Source of the DNA: a virus
Virus record (IMG/VR): IMGVR_UViG_3300003852_000046
Span: 1-26,348 of that record
Length of the DNA: 26,348 nt
Strand: one strand, 5' to 3'
The number at the start of each line of letters is the position of its first letter. Position 1 is the stretch's first letter. Positions 1 to 7,558 of the stretch are shown here, one piece after another. Position numbers and translations under genes: made by a program. The notes below the pieces were generated by a model that had not been told where the DNA came from, did not search any database, and saw only the letters and a list, made by a program, of their open reading frames with translations.

Positions 1-2157
1 TACTGCGTAAATCGTGTAACTCGTATCATGTCTAAAGACGACACGAGACGTTTTTGCTTGCTTGGTCAACTTCCGAAAGTTCGTACATATGAACGATTCG
101 GTAAGGAAGAACAAACTTACGATCTAGTAGGTCGTATTCACATGGACTATCTGCAACTCTATAAGAAGTACAACTACGAATCTCGCCATAGTTATTCTCT
201 TGATGCTATCGGTGAAATGGAAGTGAACGAGCGCAAGACTCAGTATGAAGGTTCGCTCGACCAGTTGTATAACAAAGACTTCAAAAAGTTCATAGAGTAC
301 AACAGACAAGATACTATGCTTATGGTGAAGATTCATCGTAAGACGAAGTTCCTTGATCTAGCAAACGCTCTAGCGCACGAAAACAGTGTATTGCTTCCGA
401 CTGTTATGGGTTCGGTGGCGATGATCGAAATGGCGATCTACAACGAAGCACATGCTCGTGGCTTCATCGTTCCTGACAAGAAACGCAGAGATATTCCAGA
501 GTTCGATCCTCCGGCGGCAGGTGCATTCGTTGCGAATCCACAAGTCGGAATGCATGAATGGGTTGGTGCAGTCGATATTAACTCGCTGTATCCATCTGAC
601 ATTCGTGCATTGAATATGTCTCCTGAAACTATCGTAGCACAGGTTCGACAAACTCTTACAGACCAGTATCTTTATGAAAAGAGTCAGCGTCTTGCAAGAG
701 AAAAGAAGAACAAGAAGCACAAAGACGATGAAGAAGGTGTAATGGGAGCTATTCTCTGGGAAGGTCTCTTTGGATCCCTAGAATATACCGCTATTATGAA
801 TCAAGAGCGTGGAACTTTGCTATGGGTAGACTATGAAGATGGTCGATCCGTACAAATGTCTGCTGCTGAAATCTGGAAGATGGTTTATGATAGCAATAGG
901 CCATTGATTCTATCTGCTAACGGCACAATCTTTACTTACGAGAAAGAAGGTGTCATTCCCGGTCTGCTGTCTCGTTGGTATTCAGAACGTAAAGCAACTC
1001 AGAAGCAAGCCAAAGAAGCAAAATCTTCTGGTGATATGGTGATGTTTGAGTATTACGATAAGCGTCAGCTTGTTCGTAAGATTCTTCTCAACTCTGCATA
1101 CGGCGCACTTTTGAATGAACACTGCCGATTCTACGATAAACGCATTGGTCAGTCAGTTACTTTGTCTGGTCGTCAAATTGTTCGTCACATGATGAGCCAG
1201 ATCAATGAACTGATCGAGGGTAACTATACTCACGAGGGCAAGTCCATTGTCTATGGTGACACTGACTCTTGCTATTTCACTGCATATCCTATGCTCAAGA
1301 ATCAAATTGACACGGGTGACGTAGAATGGAACAAAGACTTGTGTGTTGCACTGTATGACAATATCGCAGAGCAGACCAATGATAGTTTCCCTGCTTTCAT
1401 GGAAAAGGCATTCCATTGCCCAAGAAAGAACGGCATGGTTATTAAAGCTGGTCGTGAATTGATCGGTGATCGCGCCATCTTTATCACTAAGAAGAGATAT
1501 GCTATCAACATCTTTGATATGGAAGGTGATCGTTATGACTTGATCACTGACCCAGAAGAAGCTAAAAAGAAGGGCGTAAACATCGGGTACGGTAAGGTCA
1601 AGGCTATGGGTCTTGATCTTAAGAGAGCAGATACTCCGAAGTATGTTCAAGAATTTCTTATGGGTGTGCTTTGCATGGTAATTCAGCAAGGTAACACTAG
1701 AACAGAAGTTATTGAAAAGATCAAGGAGTTTAAGAATTATCTCTCTGAGCAGGATAGCTGGACTAAGGGTTCTCCTAAGTCGGTCAACAATCTAACGAAC
1801 CACACTATCAAATTCGAGAAGACAGGTAAGTGTTCAGTTGGTCACGCAAGAGCAGCCATTAACTACAACTATTTACGTAAGCTAAATGGTGATCAGTACA
1901 GTCAACGAATCGTTGATGGTATGAAGGTTGTGGTATGCGCTTTGAAAGCCAATCCACTTGGGTTCACTTCTGTTGCATATCCAACAGATGAACTTCGATT
2001 ACCAAAATGGTTTCTTGAACTACCATTTGACGACAAAGAAATGGAACGTAAACTAGTAGATGAAAAGATCGAAAACTTGTTGGGAGTTCTTAAATGGGAC
2101 CTTCGTCTCGACACTGATACTAATAGTACATTCAGTGACTTGTTCAGTTTCGGTTAA
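1..2157 (+). CDS. 43: Family B DNA polymerase, gp43-like (5' end missing)
   Basis: This is the replicative DNA polymerase of a T4-like phage, cut by the window edge. The frame is open from base 1, and the first visible methionine at 28 is internal. Polymerase motif A (DINSLYPS) is encoded at 574-597, motif B (K-ILLNSAYG) at 1078-1104 and motif C (YGDTDS) at 1252-1269. The exonuclease III motif (YNRQD) lies at about 298-312, and the first exonuclease motifs are off the window. The visible part is 718 residues, against about 900 for whole T4 gp43. The opening residues (YCVNRV) and general spacing match the T4 enzyme from its mid-exonuclease region onward. The C-terminus ends in a short hydrophobic tail (DLFSFG) like the clamp-binding tail of T4 polymerase, which fits a sliding clamp gene immediately downstream. 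No intein or frameshift is seen in the visible part. Confidence 0.97.
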   Translation, partial: YCVNRVTRIMSKDDTRRFCLLGQLPKVRTYERFGKEEQTYDLVGRIHMDYLQLYKKYNYESRHSYSLDAIGEMEVNERKTQYEGSLDQLYNKDFKKFIEYNRQDTMLMVKIHRKTKFLDLANALAHENSVLLPTVMGSVAMIEMAIYNEAHARGFIVPDKKRRDIPEFDPPAAGAFVANPQVGMHEWVGAVDINSLYPSDIRALNMSPETIVAQVRQTLTDQYLYEKSQRLAREKKNKKHKDDEEGVMGAILWEGLFGSLEYTAIMNQERGTLLWVDYEDGRSVQMSAAEIWKMVYDSNRPLILSANGTIFTYEKEGVIPGLLSRWYSERKATQKQAKEAKSSGDMVMFEYYDKRQLVRKILLNSAYGALLNEHCRFYDKRIGQSVTLSGRQIVRHMMSQINELIEGNYTHEGKSIVYGDTDSCYFTAYPMLKNQIDTGDVEWNKDLCVALYDNIAEQTNDSFPAFMEKAFHCPRKNGMVIKAGRELIGDRAIFITKKRYAINIFDMEGDRYDLITDPEEAKKKGVNIGYGKVKAMGLDLKRADTPKYVQEFLMGVLCMVIQQGNTRTEVIEKIKEFKNYLSEQDSWTKGSPKSVNNLTNHTIKFEKTGKCSVGHARAAINYNYLRKLNGDQYSQRIVDGMKVVVCALKANPLGFTSVAYPTDELRLPKWFLELPFDDKEMERKLVDEKIENLLGVLKWDLRLDTDTNSTFSDLFSFG

Positions 2158-2165
2158 CTACTTCA

Positions 2166-2194
2166 TTGACTTACGCAATGAATTCCTATACTAT
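2166..2194 (+). promoter_or_regulatory. Sigma70-like promoter before the clamp gene
   Basis: TTGACT at 2166-2171 and TACTAT at 2189-2194 are separated by 17 bases. It lies in the 75-base gap between the polymerase stop and the clamp start. The clamp gene also has a purine-rich ribosome site (AAAGGAAA) just before its ATG. A CTAAATA motif at 2210-2216, loosely like a phage late promoter, lies between the two. Confidence 0.55.
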
Positions 2195-2232
2195 TCAATA
2201 CATAAACCCCTAAATATCATAAAGGAAACACA

Positions 2233-2964
2233 ATGAAAGATTATTTACTTGACATAATCCAACACACTCATGGCTTGGGTGTAATCGACCTAGTAAAGGT
2301 AGTTGGAACTGACTCGGAAACGCTCGTTAGCGCATCTTCCGAAGACAGAACTCTCGTCGCATACGGGACGCTTAAGTCTCCTGTTGCTGACTTCATCGGT
2401 ACGTTCGGTATGCCTAACTTGTCAAAGTTGAAGACTATCGTTAATTTTGATGACTACGACGATGATGCCATCATCAATGTGACTCGCGGAACTAATGCTG
2501 ATCCCGAAGCCCCAGCCGCTATCCACTTTCAGACCAAGACGGGAGACTTCGTTAACGACTATCGCTTGATGAGTGAAACTACGGTCAATGATCGCGTCAA
2601 GACTATTACCTTTAAGGGTGCTACTTGGAACGTAGAGTTTGAACCTAGTATTGCTGGTATTCTTCGTTTGAAGAAGCAGGCACAGGCTAACAGTGAAGAA
2701 CTTTACTTCAAGACTAAGACTGAAGGTTCTGACTTGAAGATTTACTTCGGTGACCACTCAACACACTCTGGTAACTTTGTGTTTCAGTCTGATGTAAGCG
2801 GTGTGATTGATAAGCCTTGGAACTGGCCCGTTAAGGTCTTCCTCGCAATCATGGATCTACCGGGTGAAAAGACTATTCGTATCGCAAATGCTGGTGCTAC
2901 TGAAATCGTAGTTGACAGCGGTCTTGCTGTATGGCGTTATCTCTTGCCCGCACAGGCTAAGTAA
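2233..2964 (+). CDS. 45: DNA polymerase sliding clamp, gp45-like
   Basis: The 243-residue product is likely the processivity clamp that rings DNA and tethers the polymerase. T4 gp45 is 228 residues, so the size fits. The sequence shows the alternating beta/alpha pattern of a two-domain clamp. An N-terminal half contains a segment like FIGTFGMPNLSKLK, comparable to the domain-1 helix and strand of gp45. A second half begins near residue 130 (a WNVEFEP segment, then a helix LRLKKQAQANSEELYF) and repeats the fold. The position directly after the polymerase gene supports the call. In T4 the genes regA, 62 and 44 lie between 43 and 45, and none of them is here. The call rests on fold-level resemblance and context, because clamps diverge strongly in sequence. 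Confidence 0.75.
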   Translation: MKDYLLDIIQHTHGLGVIDLVKVVGTDSETLVSASSEDRTLVAYGTLKSPVADFIGTFGMPNLSKLKTIVNFDDYDDDAIINVTRGTNADPEAPAAIHFQTKTGDFVNDYRLMSETTVNDRVKTITFKGATWNVEFEPSIAGILRLKKQAQANSEELYFKTKTEGSDLKIYFGDHSTHSGNFVFQSDVSGVIDKPWNWPVKVFLAIMDLPGEKTIRIANAGATEIVVDSGLAVWRYLLPAQAK

Positions 2965-2966
2965 AA

Positions 2967-3344
2967 ATGCTTAAGACGATCAACGGTGGTAGTCGGTATA
3001 TTATGGTCAACGGTGGAATGCCTTCACCAACATATACTAATAACAGTTCAGGACTGGGCGCTGGAAACATTAGATGGAACTCCAGCACTCAAGCTATGGA
3101 AGTCTATGATGGTTATACCTGGATGCAGATTAACACTAGCCATGCTAGTGTTGGTCTAACTCCTGATGCTGAAAATGCAATTTCTTGGGCTATCAAGAAG
3201 GAGCACGAAGAAGTAGAACTTGAAAGACTTGCAAAGACTAACCCTACTATTGCTGATCTTTTAAATCAAAAGAAAGATTTGGATCAAAAGATCAAAATGG
3301 TACAAATCTTAACTAAAGAAGAATCTAAAATTGGAACAAATTAA
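2967..3344 (+). CDS. Small protein with tail-fibre-like N-terminus and coiled-coil C-terminus
   Basis: The product is 125 residues and starts two bases after the clamp stop. Residues about 30-55 (GAGNIRWNSSTQAMEVYDGY then TWMQI) resemble the short repeat found in phage fibre and virion proteins, where a strand pair ends in a tryptophan. The last 50 residues are charged and helix-forming (KKEHEEVELERL, then LLNQKKDLDQKIK) and probably form a coiled coil. It has no signal peptide or membrane segment. I do not recognise a specific family. The site between clamp and dpdA says little about its role, but the motif suggests a minor structural protein or a chaperone-like protein rather than an enzyme. 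Confidence 0.7.
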   Translation: MLKTINGGSRYIMVNGGMPSPTYTNNSSGLGAGNIRWNSSTQAMEVYDGYTWMQINTSHASVGLTPDAENAISWAIKKEHEEVELERLAKTNPTIADLLNQKKDLDQKIKMVQILTKEESKIGTN

Positions 3345-4893
3345 TCTCTCAGCATCACATGACCCAGACTGGGCGTTGTTTTTGCCAGCAGTCTCCTCTT
3401 TCTTCATTGCAGGCTTAGGCAAGCAACGTGAAGGTGAAAACTATTTTGACCCAGCGAGAATCCCTGCTGCTTTCAACGGTGATGTTGAGAAGTTAAACTT
3501 CCTTAATGAGAAGGAAGGCTTGTATACGTACAAGTGGGGACTATATTCTGCGGGTCATGCGAATCTAGACATTACTAAGGATGACAATAACGAATCTATC
3601 ATCCGCAAACGAGATAGGCAGAACACTTTTTTGTTAGGTGACTCGGGTGGATTCCAGATTCTTAAGTGTCAGTGGCCCGCAGACTGGAAAGACCCTAACT
3701 GTCCTCGTGCAATGAAGAAGCGACAGCAAGTTCTTACTTGGATGGACGAGTACATGGACTATGGCATGTGCCTTGATATCCCATCACAGTCATTGACGAC
3801 TTATCATATCAAGGACAAGAAGACCGGCAAGTCTGCACATGGTATCAAGACTATCGAAGATGCTATTGTAGCAACGCATATCAACAATGAATACTTCATC
3901 GCAAATCGTGATGGTCGTTGTAAGTTCCTGAACGTGTTGCAGGGACGTAATCATAAGCAGTCTGATGACTGGTATGAGGAAATGAAAAAGTATTGCGATA
4001 CCGGTATCTACGGTGACAAAGCGTTTAATGGTTGGGCATTCGGTGGTCAGAACAAGATTGATATTCACTTGATGCTAAAGCGTCTGGTCGGCATCATTCA
4101 TGATGGATATCTTGAAGAGGGTAAGCACGATCTTATTCACTGTCTTGGTACTTCTATCATGGAATATGCAGTCCTCTTTACTGACATTCAGAGAGCTATT
4201 CGCAAATATCACAATCCGAAGTTGCAGATTACTTTTGACTGTGCTTCTCCGTTCTTTGCTGCTGCAAAGGGTCTTGCTTACAACAACAATACATTTGAGC
4301 ATAACACCAAATGGGCATACTCTATGGAGAAGACTGCGGAAAACAAGAAGTATGCAACTGATACTCGCAAGTTCAGTGACGGTGTTCTAGCTGATGGCAT
4401 TCATAAGCTATTCACTGATAGCCCTGTCACTGACATGATGGTGATGAAGGACCTGTGCTATCGTGGACAGGGGTTCATCGGACAGCACGGTAAGGAAACG
4501 AAGACTTCTTGGGATACTCTCAGCTACACTTTGATTCAGGCACATAATGTCTATCAGCACATGTCTGCTGTTCAGGAAGCAAATCGTAGATACGCAAAAG
4601 GAATCAAGCCTAAGATGGTAATGGATCCCTTAGGTCATCTACAATTTGCAGATATCGTTGATGAGATTTTCTCACTTAAGGATCGTGAAAAAAGCTTAGC
4701 TATGATTGACCACTATGACAAGTTCTGGCAGCAGATGAAGGCTGGGCAGGGTTTTTCTGGAGCTAAAACTGTAAATGCTCACACTATGTTCAATGCATTA
4801 TTTGATGTAGATGAAACTGTAGTTGAGGAAGATCCTGAAATTGATGAAATCATTGAGGATAGCGATGATGCCATCGCAGAAGTTCTTGATTGA
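3331..4893 (+). CDS. dpdA: DpdA-like DNA guanine transglycosylase
   Basis: This enzyme belongs to the tRNA-guanine transglycosylase superfamily. DpdA members exchange guanine in DNA for a 7-deazaguanine base. The 520-residue product carries DSGGFQ at 104-109, the substrate-binding aspartate motif of the superfamily. It also has GWAFGGQ at 234-240 in place of the usual GG-L-GE loop, HCLGT at 270-274, and TFDCASP at 301-307, which matches the nucleophile motif FD-C. The C-terminal 30 residues are very acidic. No CxCxxC zinc cluster of bacterial Tgt is evident, as expected for phage DpdA. The start is a TTG overlapping the previous gene by 14 bases. No in-frame ATG occurs until after the DSGGFQ motif, so the non-ATG start is needed. 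FolE, QueD and QueE genes in the same window support the DNA-modification role. I cannot assign the DpdA subfamily. Confidence 0.9.
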   Translation: MEQINLSASHDPDWALFLPAVSSFFIAGLGKQREGENYFDPARIPAAFNGDVEKLNFLNEKEGLYTYKWGLYSAGHANLDITKDDNNESIIRKRDRQNTFLLGDSGGFQILKCQWPADWKDPNCPRAMKKRQQVLTWMDEYMDYGMCLDIPSQSLTTYHIKDKKTGKSAHGIKTIEDAIVATHINNEYFIANRDGRCKFLNVLQGRNHKQSDDWYEEMKKYCDTGIYGDKAFNGWAFGGQNKIDIHLMLKRLVGIIHDGYLEEGKHDLIHCLGTSIMEYAVLFTDIQRAIRKYHNPKLQITFDCASPFFAAAKGLAYNNNTFEHNTKWAYSMEKTAENKKYATDTRKFSDGVLADGIHKLFTDSPVTDMMVMKDLCYRGQGFIGQHGKETKTSWDTLSYTLIQAHNVYQHMSAVQEANRRYAKGIKPKMVMDPLGHLQFADIVDEIFSLKDREKSLAMIDHYDKFWQQMKAGQGFSGAKTVNAHTMFNALFDVDETVVEEDPEIDEIIEDSDDAIAEVLD

Positions 4894-4902
4894 CCAAATC
4901 AA

Positions 4903-4931
4903 TTGTAATTAATCACACATTATGATATAGT
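4903..4931 (+). promoter_or_regulatory. Possible sigma70-like promoter before the QueD-fold gene
   Basis: TTGTAA at 4903-4908 and TATAGT at 4926-4931 are 17 bases apart in the short gap after dpdA. The -35 element is weak and the -10 is good. It would start transcripts just upstream of the ATG at 4941, leaving a very short leader, so it could also be chance in an AT-rich gap. Confidence 0.4.
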
Positions 4932-4940
4932 GAAAGAACA

Positions 4941-5405
4941 ATGACAGAAGAAAATATTCAACATGAAATAGCACAAGGCGACAAGCGTGTGCGTGTTAAG
5001 AACAGAGCAAAGCGCATGATCTGGGTGGCCTTCCAGCGAGAAGGAATTCACATGTATCCAGGCGCTGACACGAATCCGGAACTGGCTACTGGTGATAAGT
5101 ATGATGTCAGTTTCTTAGGATATCCCCATCGTCACATCTTTCATTTTAAGGTGGGGATTCAAGTAGAACACAACGACCGTGACATTGAGTTTATTCAGTT
5201 CAAGCGATGGCTAGAGAATAGCTTTCGTGACGGAGTGATGCAGCTTGATCATAAGTCTTGTGAAATGATTTGCGATGATCTTTATGAATACATTGCAACT
5301 CGTTACCCCGAACGTGACATTGAAATCACTGTTTCAGAAGACGGTGAAAACGGTGCCACAATTTACTACAACACAACACAACCCTATCAACAAATAGTCC
5401 TATAA
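4941..5405 (+). CDS. Divergent QueD / 6-pyruvoyl-tetrahydropterin synthase-fold protein lacking the catalytic Cys
   Basis: The 154-residue product has the tunnel-fold layout of QueD/PTPS enzymes. A first histidine (H37, in FQREGIHMYPGA) and a histidine pair (H63, H65 in YPHRHIFHFKV) match the three zinc ligands of the F-x-H ... HGH pattern. DIEFIQFKRWLE (81-92) matches the DF-x-L-K helix, QLDHKSC (101-107) the LDH motif, and ITVSEDGENGATIYY (129-143) the C-terminal V-E-T strand with the substrate-binding glutamate. In QueD a catalytic cysteine sits four residues before the HGH motif, and here that stretch (DVSFLGYP) has none. A normal QueD is encoded at 11208, so this is probably a paralogue with another job in 7-deazaguanine chemistry. 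It follows dpdA directly. The fold is likely, but the reaction is unknown. Confidence 0.7.
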   Translation: MTEENIQHEIAQGDKRVRVKNRAKRMIWVAFQREGIHMYPGADTNPELATGDKYDVSFLGYPHRHIFHFKVGIQVEHNDRDIEFIQFKRWLENSFRDGVMQLDHKSCEMICDDLYEYIATRYPERDIEITVSEDGENGATIYYNTTQPYQQIVL

Positions 5406-5413
5406 GGAATTTT

Positions 5414-5638
5414 ATGTCTAAGAATACTACTAAGTCTAATCCTAACATCAATCAAATCTTTGATGATCTTGATAAGTATCGTGATTTCTGTAGCACATAT
5501 GGCTACCGCTTTGACGAAGCTGAACTTTACAGTAGCAAGAGCTACACTTATCGTCAGTTCCAGAAGTTCGTTGCGGGCAAGCCTGTAAAGAATCAGTGGG
5601 AAATTGACTACACTAAGTGGAAAGAACAGGGCCGCTGA
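5414..5638 (+). CDS. Small conserved phage protein, function unknown
   Basis: The product is 74 residues with a good ribosome site (AAGGAA) seven bases before the ATG. It is hydrophilic and rich in aromatic residues, with the pattern FDDLDKYRDFCSTYGYRFDE followed by SYTYRQFQKFVAGK. I remember similar short proteins in T4-like marine phages, but no function is known to me. It lies eight bases after the QueD-fold gene and likely shares its transcript. It ends just before the convergent endonuclease gene. No membrane segment or known catalytic motif is visible. Confidence 0.75.
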   Translation: MSKNTTKSNPNINQIFDDLDKYRDFCSTYGYRFDEAELYSSKSYTYRQFQKFVAGKPVKNQWEIDYTKWKEQGR

Positions 5639-5645
5639 TCATATA

Positions 5646-6245
5646 TTAGTGCGGAATAAATGTCTTATCCATCCTGCGAACAGTAACTTTAGAACGAGCT
5701 AAGTAGCCTCCCTTATAAGCAATTGAATTGCGTACGGTATCCCAATCTTTTCGGTTTAACCGACGAAGCACATTAATTTTTCCCTTAATGTATTCTATGG
5801 TCCCATCGTCAAATTTGAGTTCATAGTACCACATTGCATTTAATTTCATGGTTTCGGACTTGGGCTTGCCCTTTCGGACAGTAGACATTTTCGTTCTAGT
5901 TTTCAACGTCGCCGGGGAGGTATTGCAGAAATTTTTGCCACCATTATGCTTATTAAGCCAGTCCGGACTGTCTTTTGCATTAATTTTATGCAAAACCTTA
6001 CATTCCCAAGCCAAACAATGGGCAATCGAGTTAAATATCTGCCTAATTTCAAATGAGAATGAAGTGGTGCCATCCTGCTTTATCAAGTCTTGGATAGTAT
6101 CCGACGAAGTAAAATACGATTTCCATAGATCATCGGGTACGCATCCTTTCTTGTACCTTGCCCCGTAATACCGTTTTCCGGAGGGAAGATGAGTTATTAC
6201 GTATGTAAATGGAGTTCGGTCGGTAGCGGTATAATAAATAGTCAT
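5646..6245 (-). CDS. Free-standing GIY-YIG homing endonuclease-like protein
   Basis: The 199-residue product begins with a GIY-YIG nuclease module. YVITHLPSGKRYYGA (15-29) supplies the two strand motifs, with V in place of I and YYG for YIG. Further on, AWECKVLHK holds the likely catalytic glutamate. The middle region (KTRTKMSTVRKGKPKSETMK) is basic and resembles the NUMOD-type DNA-binding repeats of such enzymes. A C-terminal basic region follows. It lies on the opposite strand to its neighbours, between the dpdA group and the glycosyltransferase, as mobile endonuclease genes often do. The upstream side (the 6246-6320 region) holds a GATAAATA late-promoter-like motif, a hairpin and a strong AAGGAG ribosome site. 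The gene is intact. Confidence 0.8.
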   Translation of the reverse strand: MTIYYTATDRTPFTYVITHLPSGKRYYGARYKKGCVPDDLWKSYFTSSDTIQDLIKQDGTTSFSFEIRQIFNSIAHCLAWECKVLHKINAKDSPDWLNKHNGGKNFCNTSPATLKTRTKMSTVRKGKPKSETMKLNAMWYYELKFDDGTIEYIKGKINVLRRLNRKDWDTVRNSIAYKGGYLARSKVTVRRMDKTFIPH

Positions 6246-6272
6246 AGCTGATTGCTCCTTCTAAGCGTTAGA

Positions 6273-6302
6273 GTAGTTGGGGATTCCAGTCCCGTGAACT
6301 AC
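6273..6302 (-). repeat. Hairpin in the leader of the - strand endonuclease gene
   Basis: GTAGTT (6273-6278) pairs with AACTAC (6297-6302), and inside it GGGA (6280-6283) pairs with TCCC (6290-6293) around a six-base loop. It falls between the GATAAATA motif and the ribosome site of the - strand GIY-YIG gene, so it would form in that gene's leader RNA. It is not followed by a T-run on either strand, so it is not an obvious terminator. Confidence 0.5.
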
Positions 6303-6307
6303 ACTTT

Positions 6308-6315
6308 TATTTATC
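6308..6315 (-). promoter_or_regulatory. T4-type late promoter-like motif (GATAAATA)
   Basis: Read on the - strand this is GATAAATA, one base from the T4 late promoter TATAAATA and consistent with the NATAAATA form reported for T4-like cyanophages. It is 62 bases before the ATG of the - strand GIY-YIG gene. The same octamer stands before the other - strand gene, at 18078-18085. Confidence 0.5.
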
Positions 6316-6324
6316 CCAATCTGA

Positions 6325-6353
6325 TTGACACCTGACCAAATATAGTGTAAGAT
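6325..6353 (+). promoter_or_regulatory. Sigma70-like promoter before the glycosyltransferase gene
   Basis: TTGACA (6325-6330), a 17-base spacer and TAAGAT (6348-6353) form a strong vegetative-type promoter. It stands 26 bases before the ATG at 6380, with an AAAGGAG ribosome site between. It probably starts the transcript running through the glycosyltransferase and GMP reductase genes. Confidence 0.65.
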
Positions 6354-6379
6354 TATTATCTTAAAGGAGTTACGCACTA

Positions 6380-7558
6380 ATGAGAACCTTATGGTATTGT
6401 GGATTGGAACCTTACGTAGGCCGCTACACCTTACAATTACAAGAGTGGAACGAAAGAATATTCAAGCGGCGGGGAATTAATTACCGAATAGTACACGGTG
6501 ATATGCTAGATGATGCGAAAGCTATTGTCACTGGGCAAGTACTTGATGCCCACGGAAGATCGTACTATTCGTTAACCCAGATGGCTAACTTAGTTAAACT
6601 GATGCGAGAAGGAAAGATTACTTCAGAGGATGTGATTTATTTCGAGGACCTTTTCACGCCGGGCTTTGAAAGTCTTCCATACATCATTGACCAGCTTCCT
6701 GAACATATGTGGCCCCGTATCTATGTTCGTTGTCTCGCGCAGACGGTTGACCCCGATGACTTTGTTCATGTGTGGGGAATGGATCGCTGGATGAGAGCGT
6801 ATGAGCAAATGGTATGTTCTAGTGTATCGGGCGTTCTTGCAACTAACGAAGAAATGGTTGCACACATGAAGGTTGCAGGATGGGACGTTCCTATCTACAA
6901 TATCAGTGGACTCGCATTTGGCAAGGACGAAGTAATTGAGAGGGTAGACAACTACATTACTCCGTTTAGTTCAAGAAGGTTTCGTGTTGTATTCAGCGCC
7001 CGCTGGGATCAAGAGAAGCAACCTGACTTCTACATGGATTTAATTGATGCATGGCATGAACGTTATCCTAGCAAGGAGGTTGAGTTTGTTGTTTGCAGTG
7101 GCGGCGAACTAAAGAGCAACAACGATAGCTACATGGCTCGTACTCGCAAGATGGTTGAAGATAGCAAGTTGACCGTGTATGATAATCTCGACAAGAACAA
7201 GTATTATGAGATTGTCAACAACAGTCGCGTAGTGTTCAACTGTGCATTGCAAGATTGGGTATCTAATACTGTAAGTGAAGCTGATGCACTTGGTTGCAAT
7301 GTTCTATATCCTGCATATCGTAGCTTCCCTGAAACATTTGCAAATGACCATGAGCGCATGTATATCCCTTGGTCTATTGATGATGCTATTGCTAAGCTAG
7401 ATGTATTATTGAAGCAGCCACATCCTAATATGGGCAACATCAGCGATTGGACTGATGGCACAATTGATCGCATCTGTGACATTCTTGAAGGCAAGGGCGA
7501 GCAGTGGCGCCGCGATTCTTTTGACTATCGCAAGTACACTAGAGAGGCAAAGTACTAA
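6380..7558 (+). CDS. GT-B fold glycosyltransferase
   Basis: The 392-residue protein has the two-domain outline of a GT-B sugar transferase. The C-terminal half opens with [20 protein letters not shown], the strand-and-loop that starts the nucleotide-sugar domain (compare G-R-x-x-x-K-x-P in GT4 enzymes). It continues to [18 protein letters not shown], which matches the E-A-x-x-x-G-x-P donor-binding helix. The N-terminal half contains [20 protein letters not shown], expected for the acceptor domain. No membrane segment or signal peptide is present. The stop codon overlaps the ATG of the GMP reductase gene, so the two are likely co-translated. The acceptor is unknown: modified DNA bases, lipopolysaccharide or another phage target are all possible. 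Confidence 0.8.
   Translation: MRTLWYCGLEPYVGRYTLQLQEWNERIFKRRGINYRIVHGDMLDDAKAIVTGQVLDAHGRSYYSLTQMANLVKLMREGKITSEDVIYFEDLFTPGFESLPYIIDQLPEHMWPRIYVRCLAQTVDPDDFVHVWGMDRWMRAYEQMVCSSVSGVLATNEEMVAHMKVAGWDVPIYNISGLAFGKDEVIERVDNYITPFSSRRFRVVFSARWDQEKQPDFYMDLIDAWHERYPSKEVEFVVCSGGELKSNNDSYMARTRKMVEDSKLTVYDNLDKNKYYEIVNNSRVVFNCALQDWVSNTVSEADALGCNVLYPAYRSFPETFANDHERMYIPWSIDDAIAKLDVLLKQPHPNMGNISDWTDGTIDRICDILEGKGEQWRRDSFDYRKYTREAKY

Noticed and set aside
4941-5405. QueF (preQ0 reductase) as an identity for the T-fold protein
   Set aside because: The QueF nitrile reductase cysteine motif and E-S-K-S stretch are not present. The histidine triad fits QueD/PTPS better.
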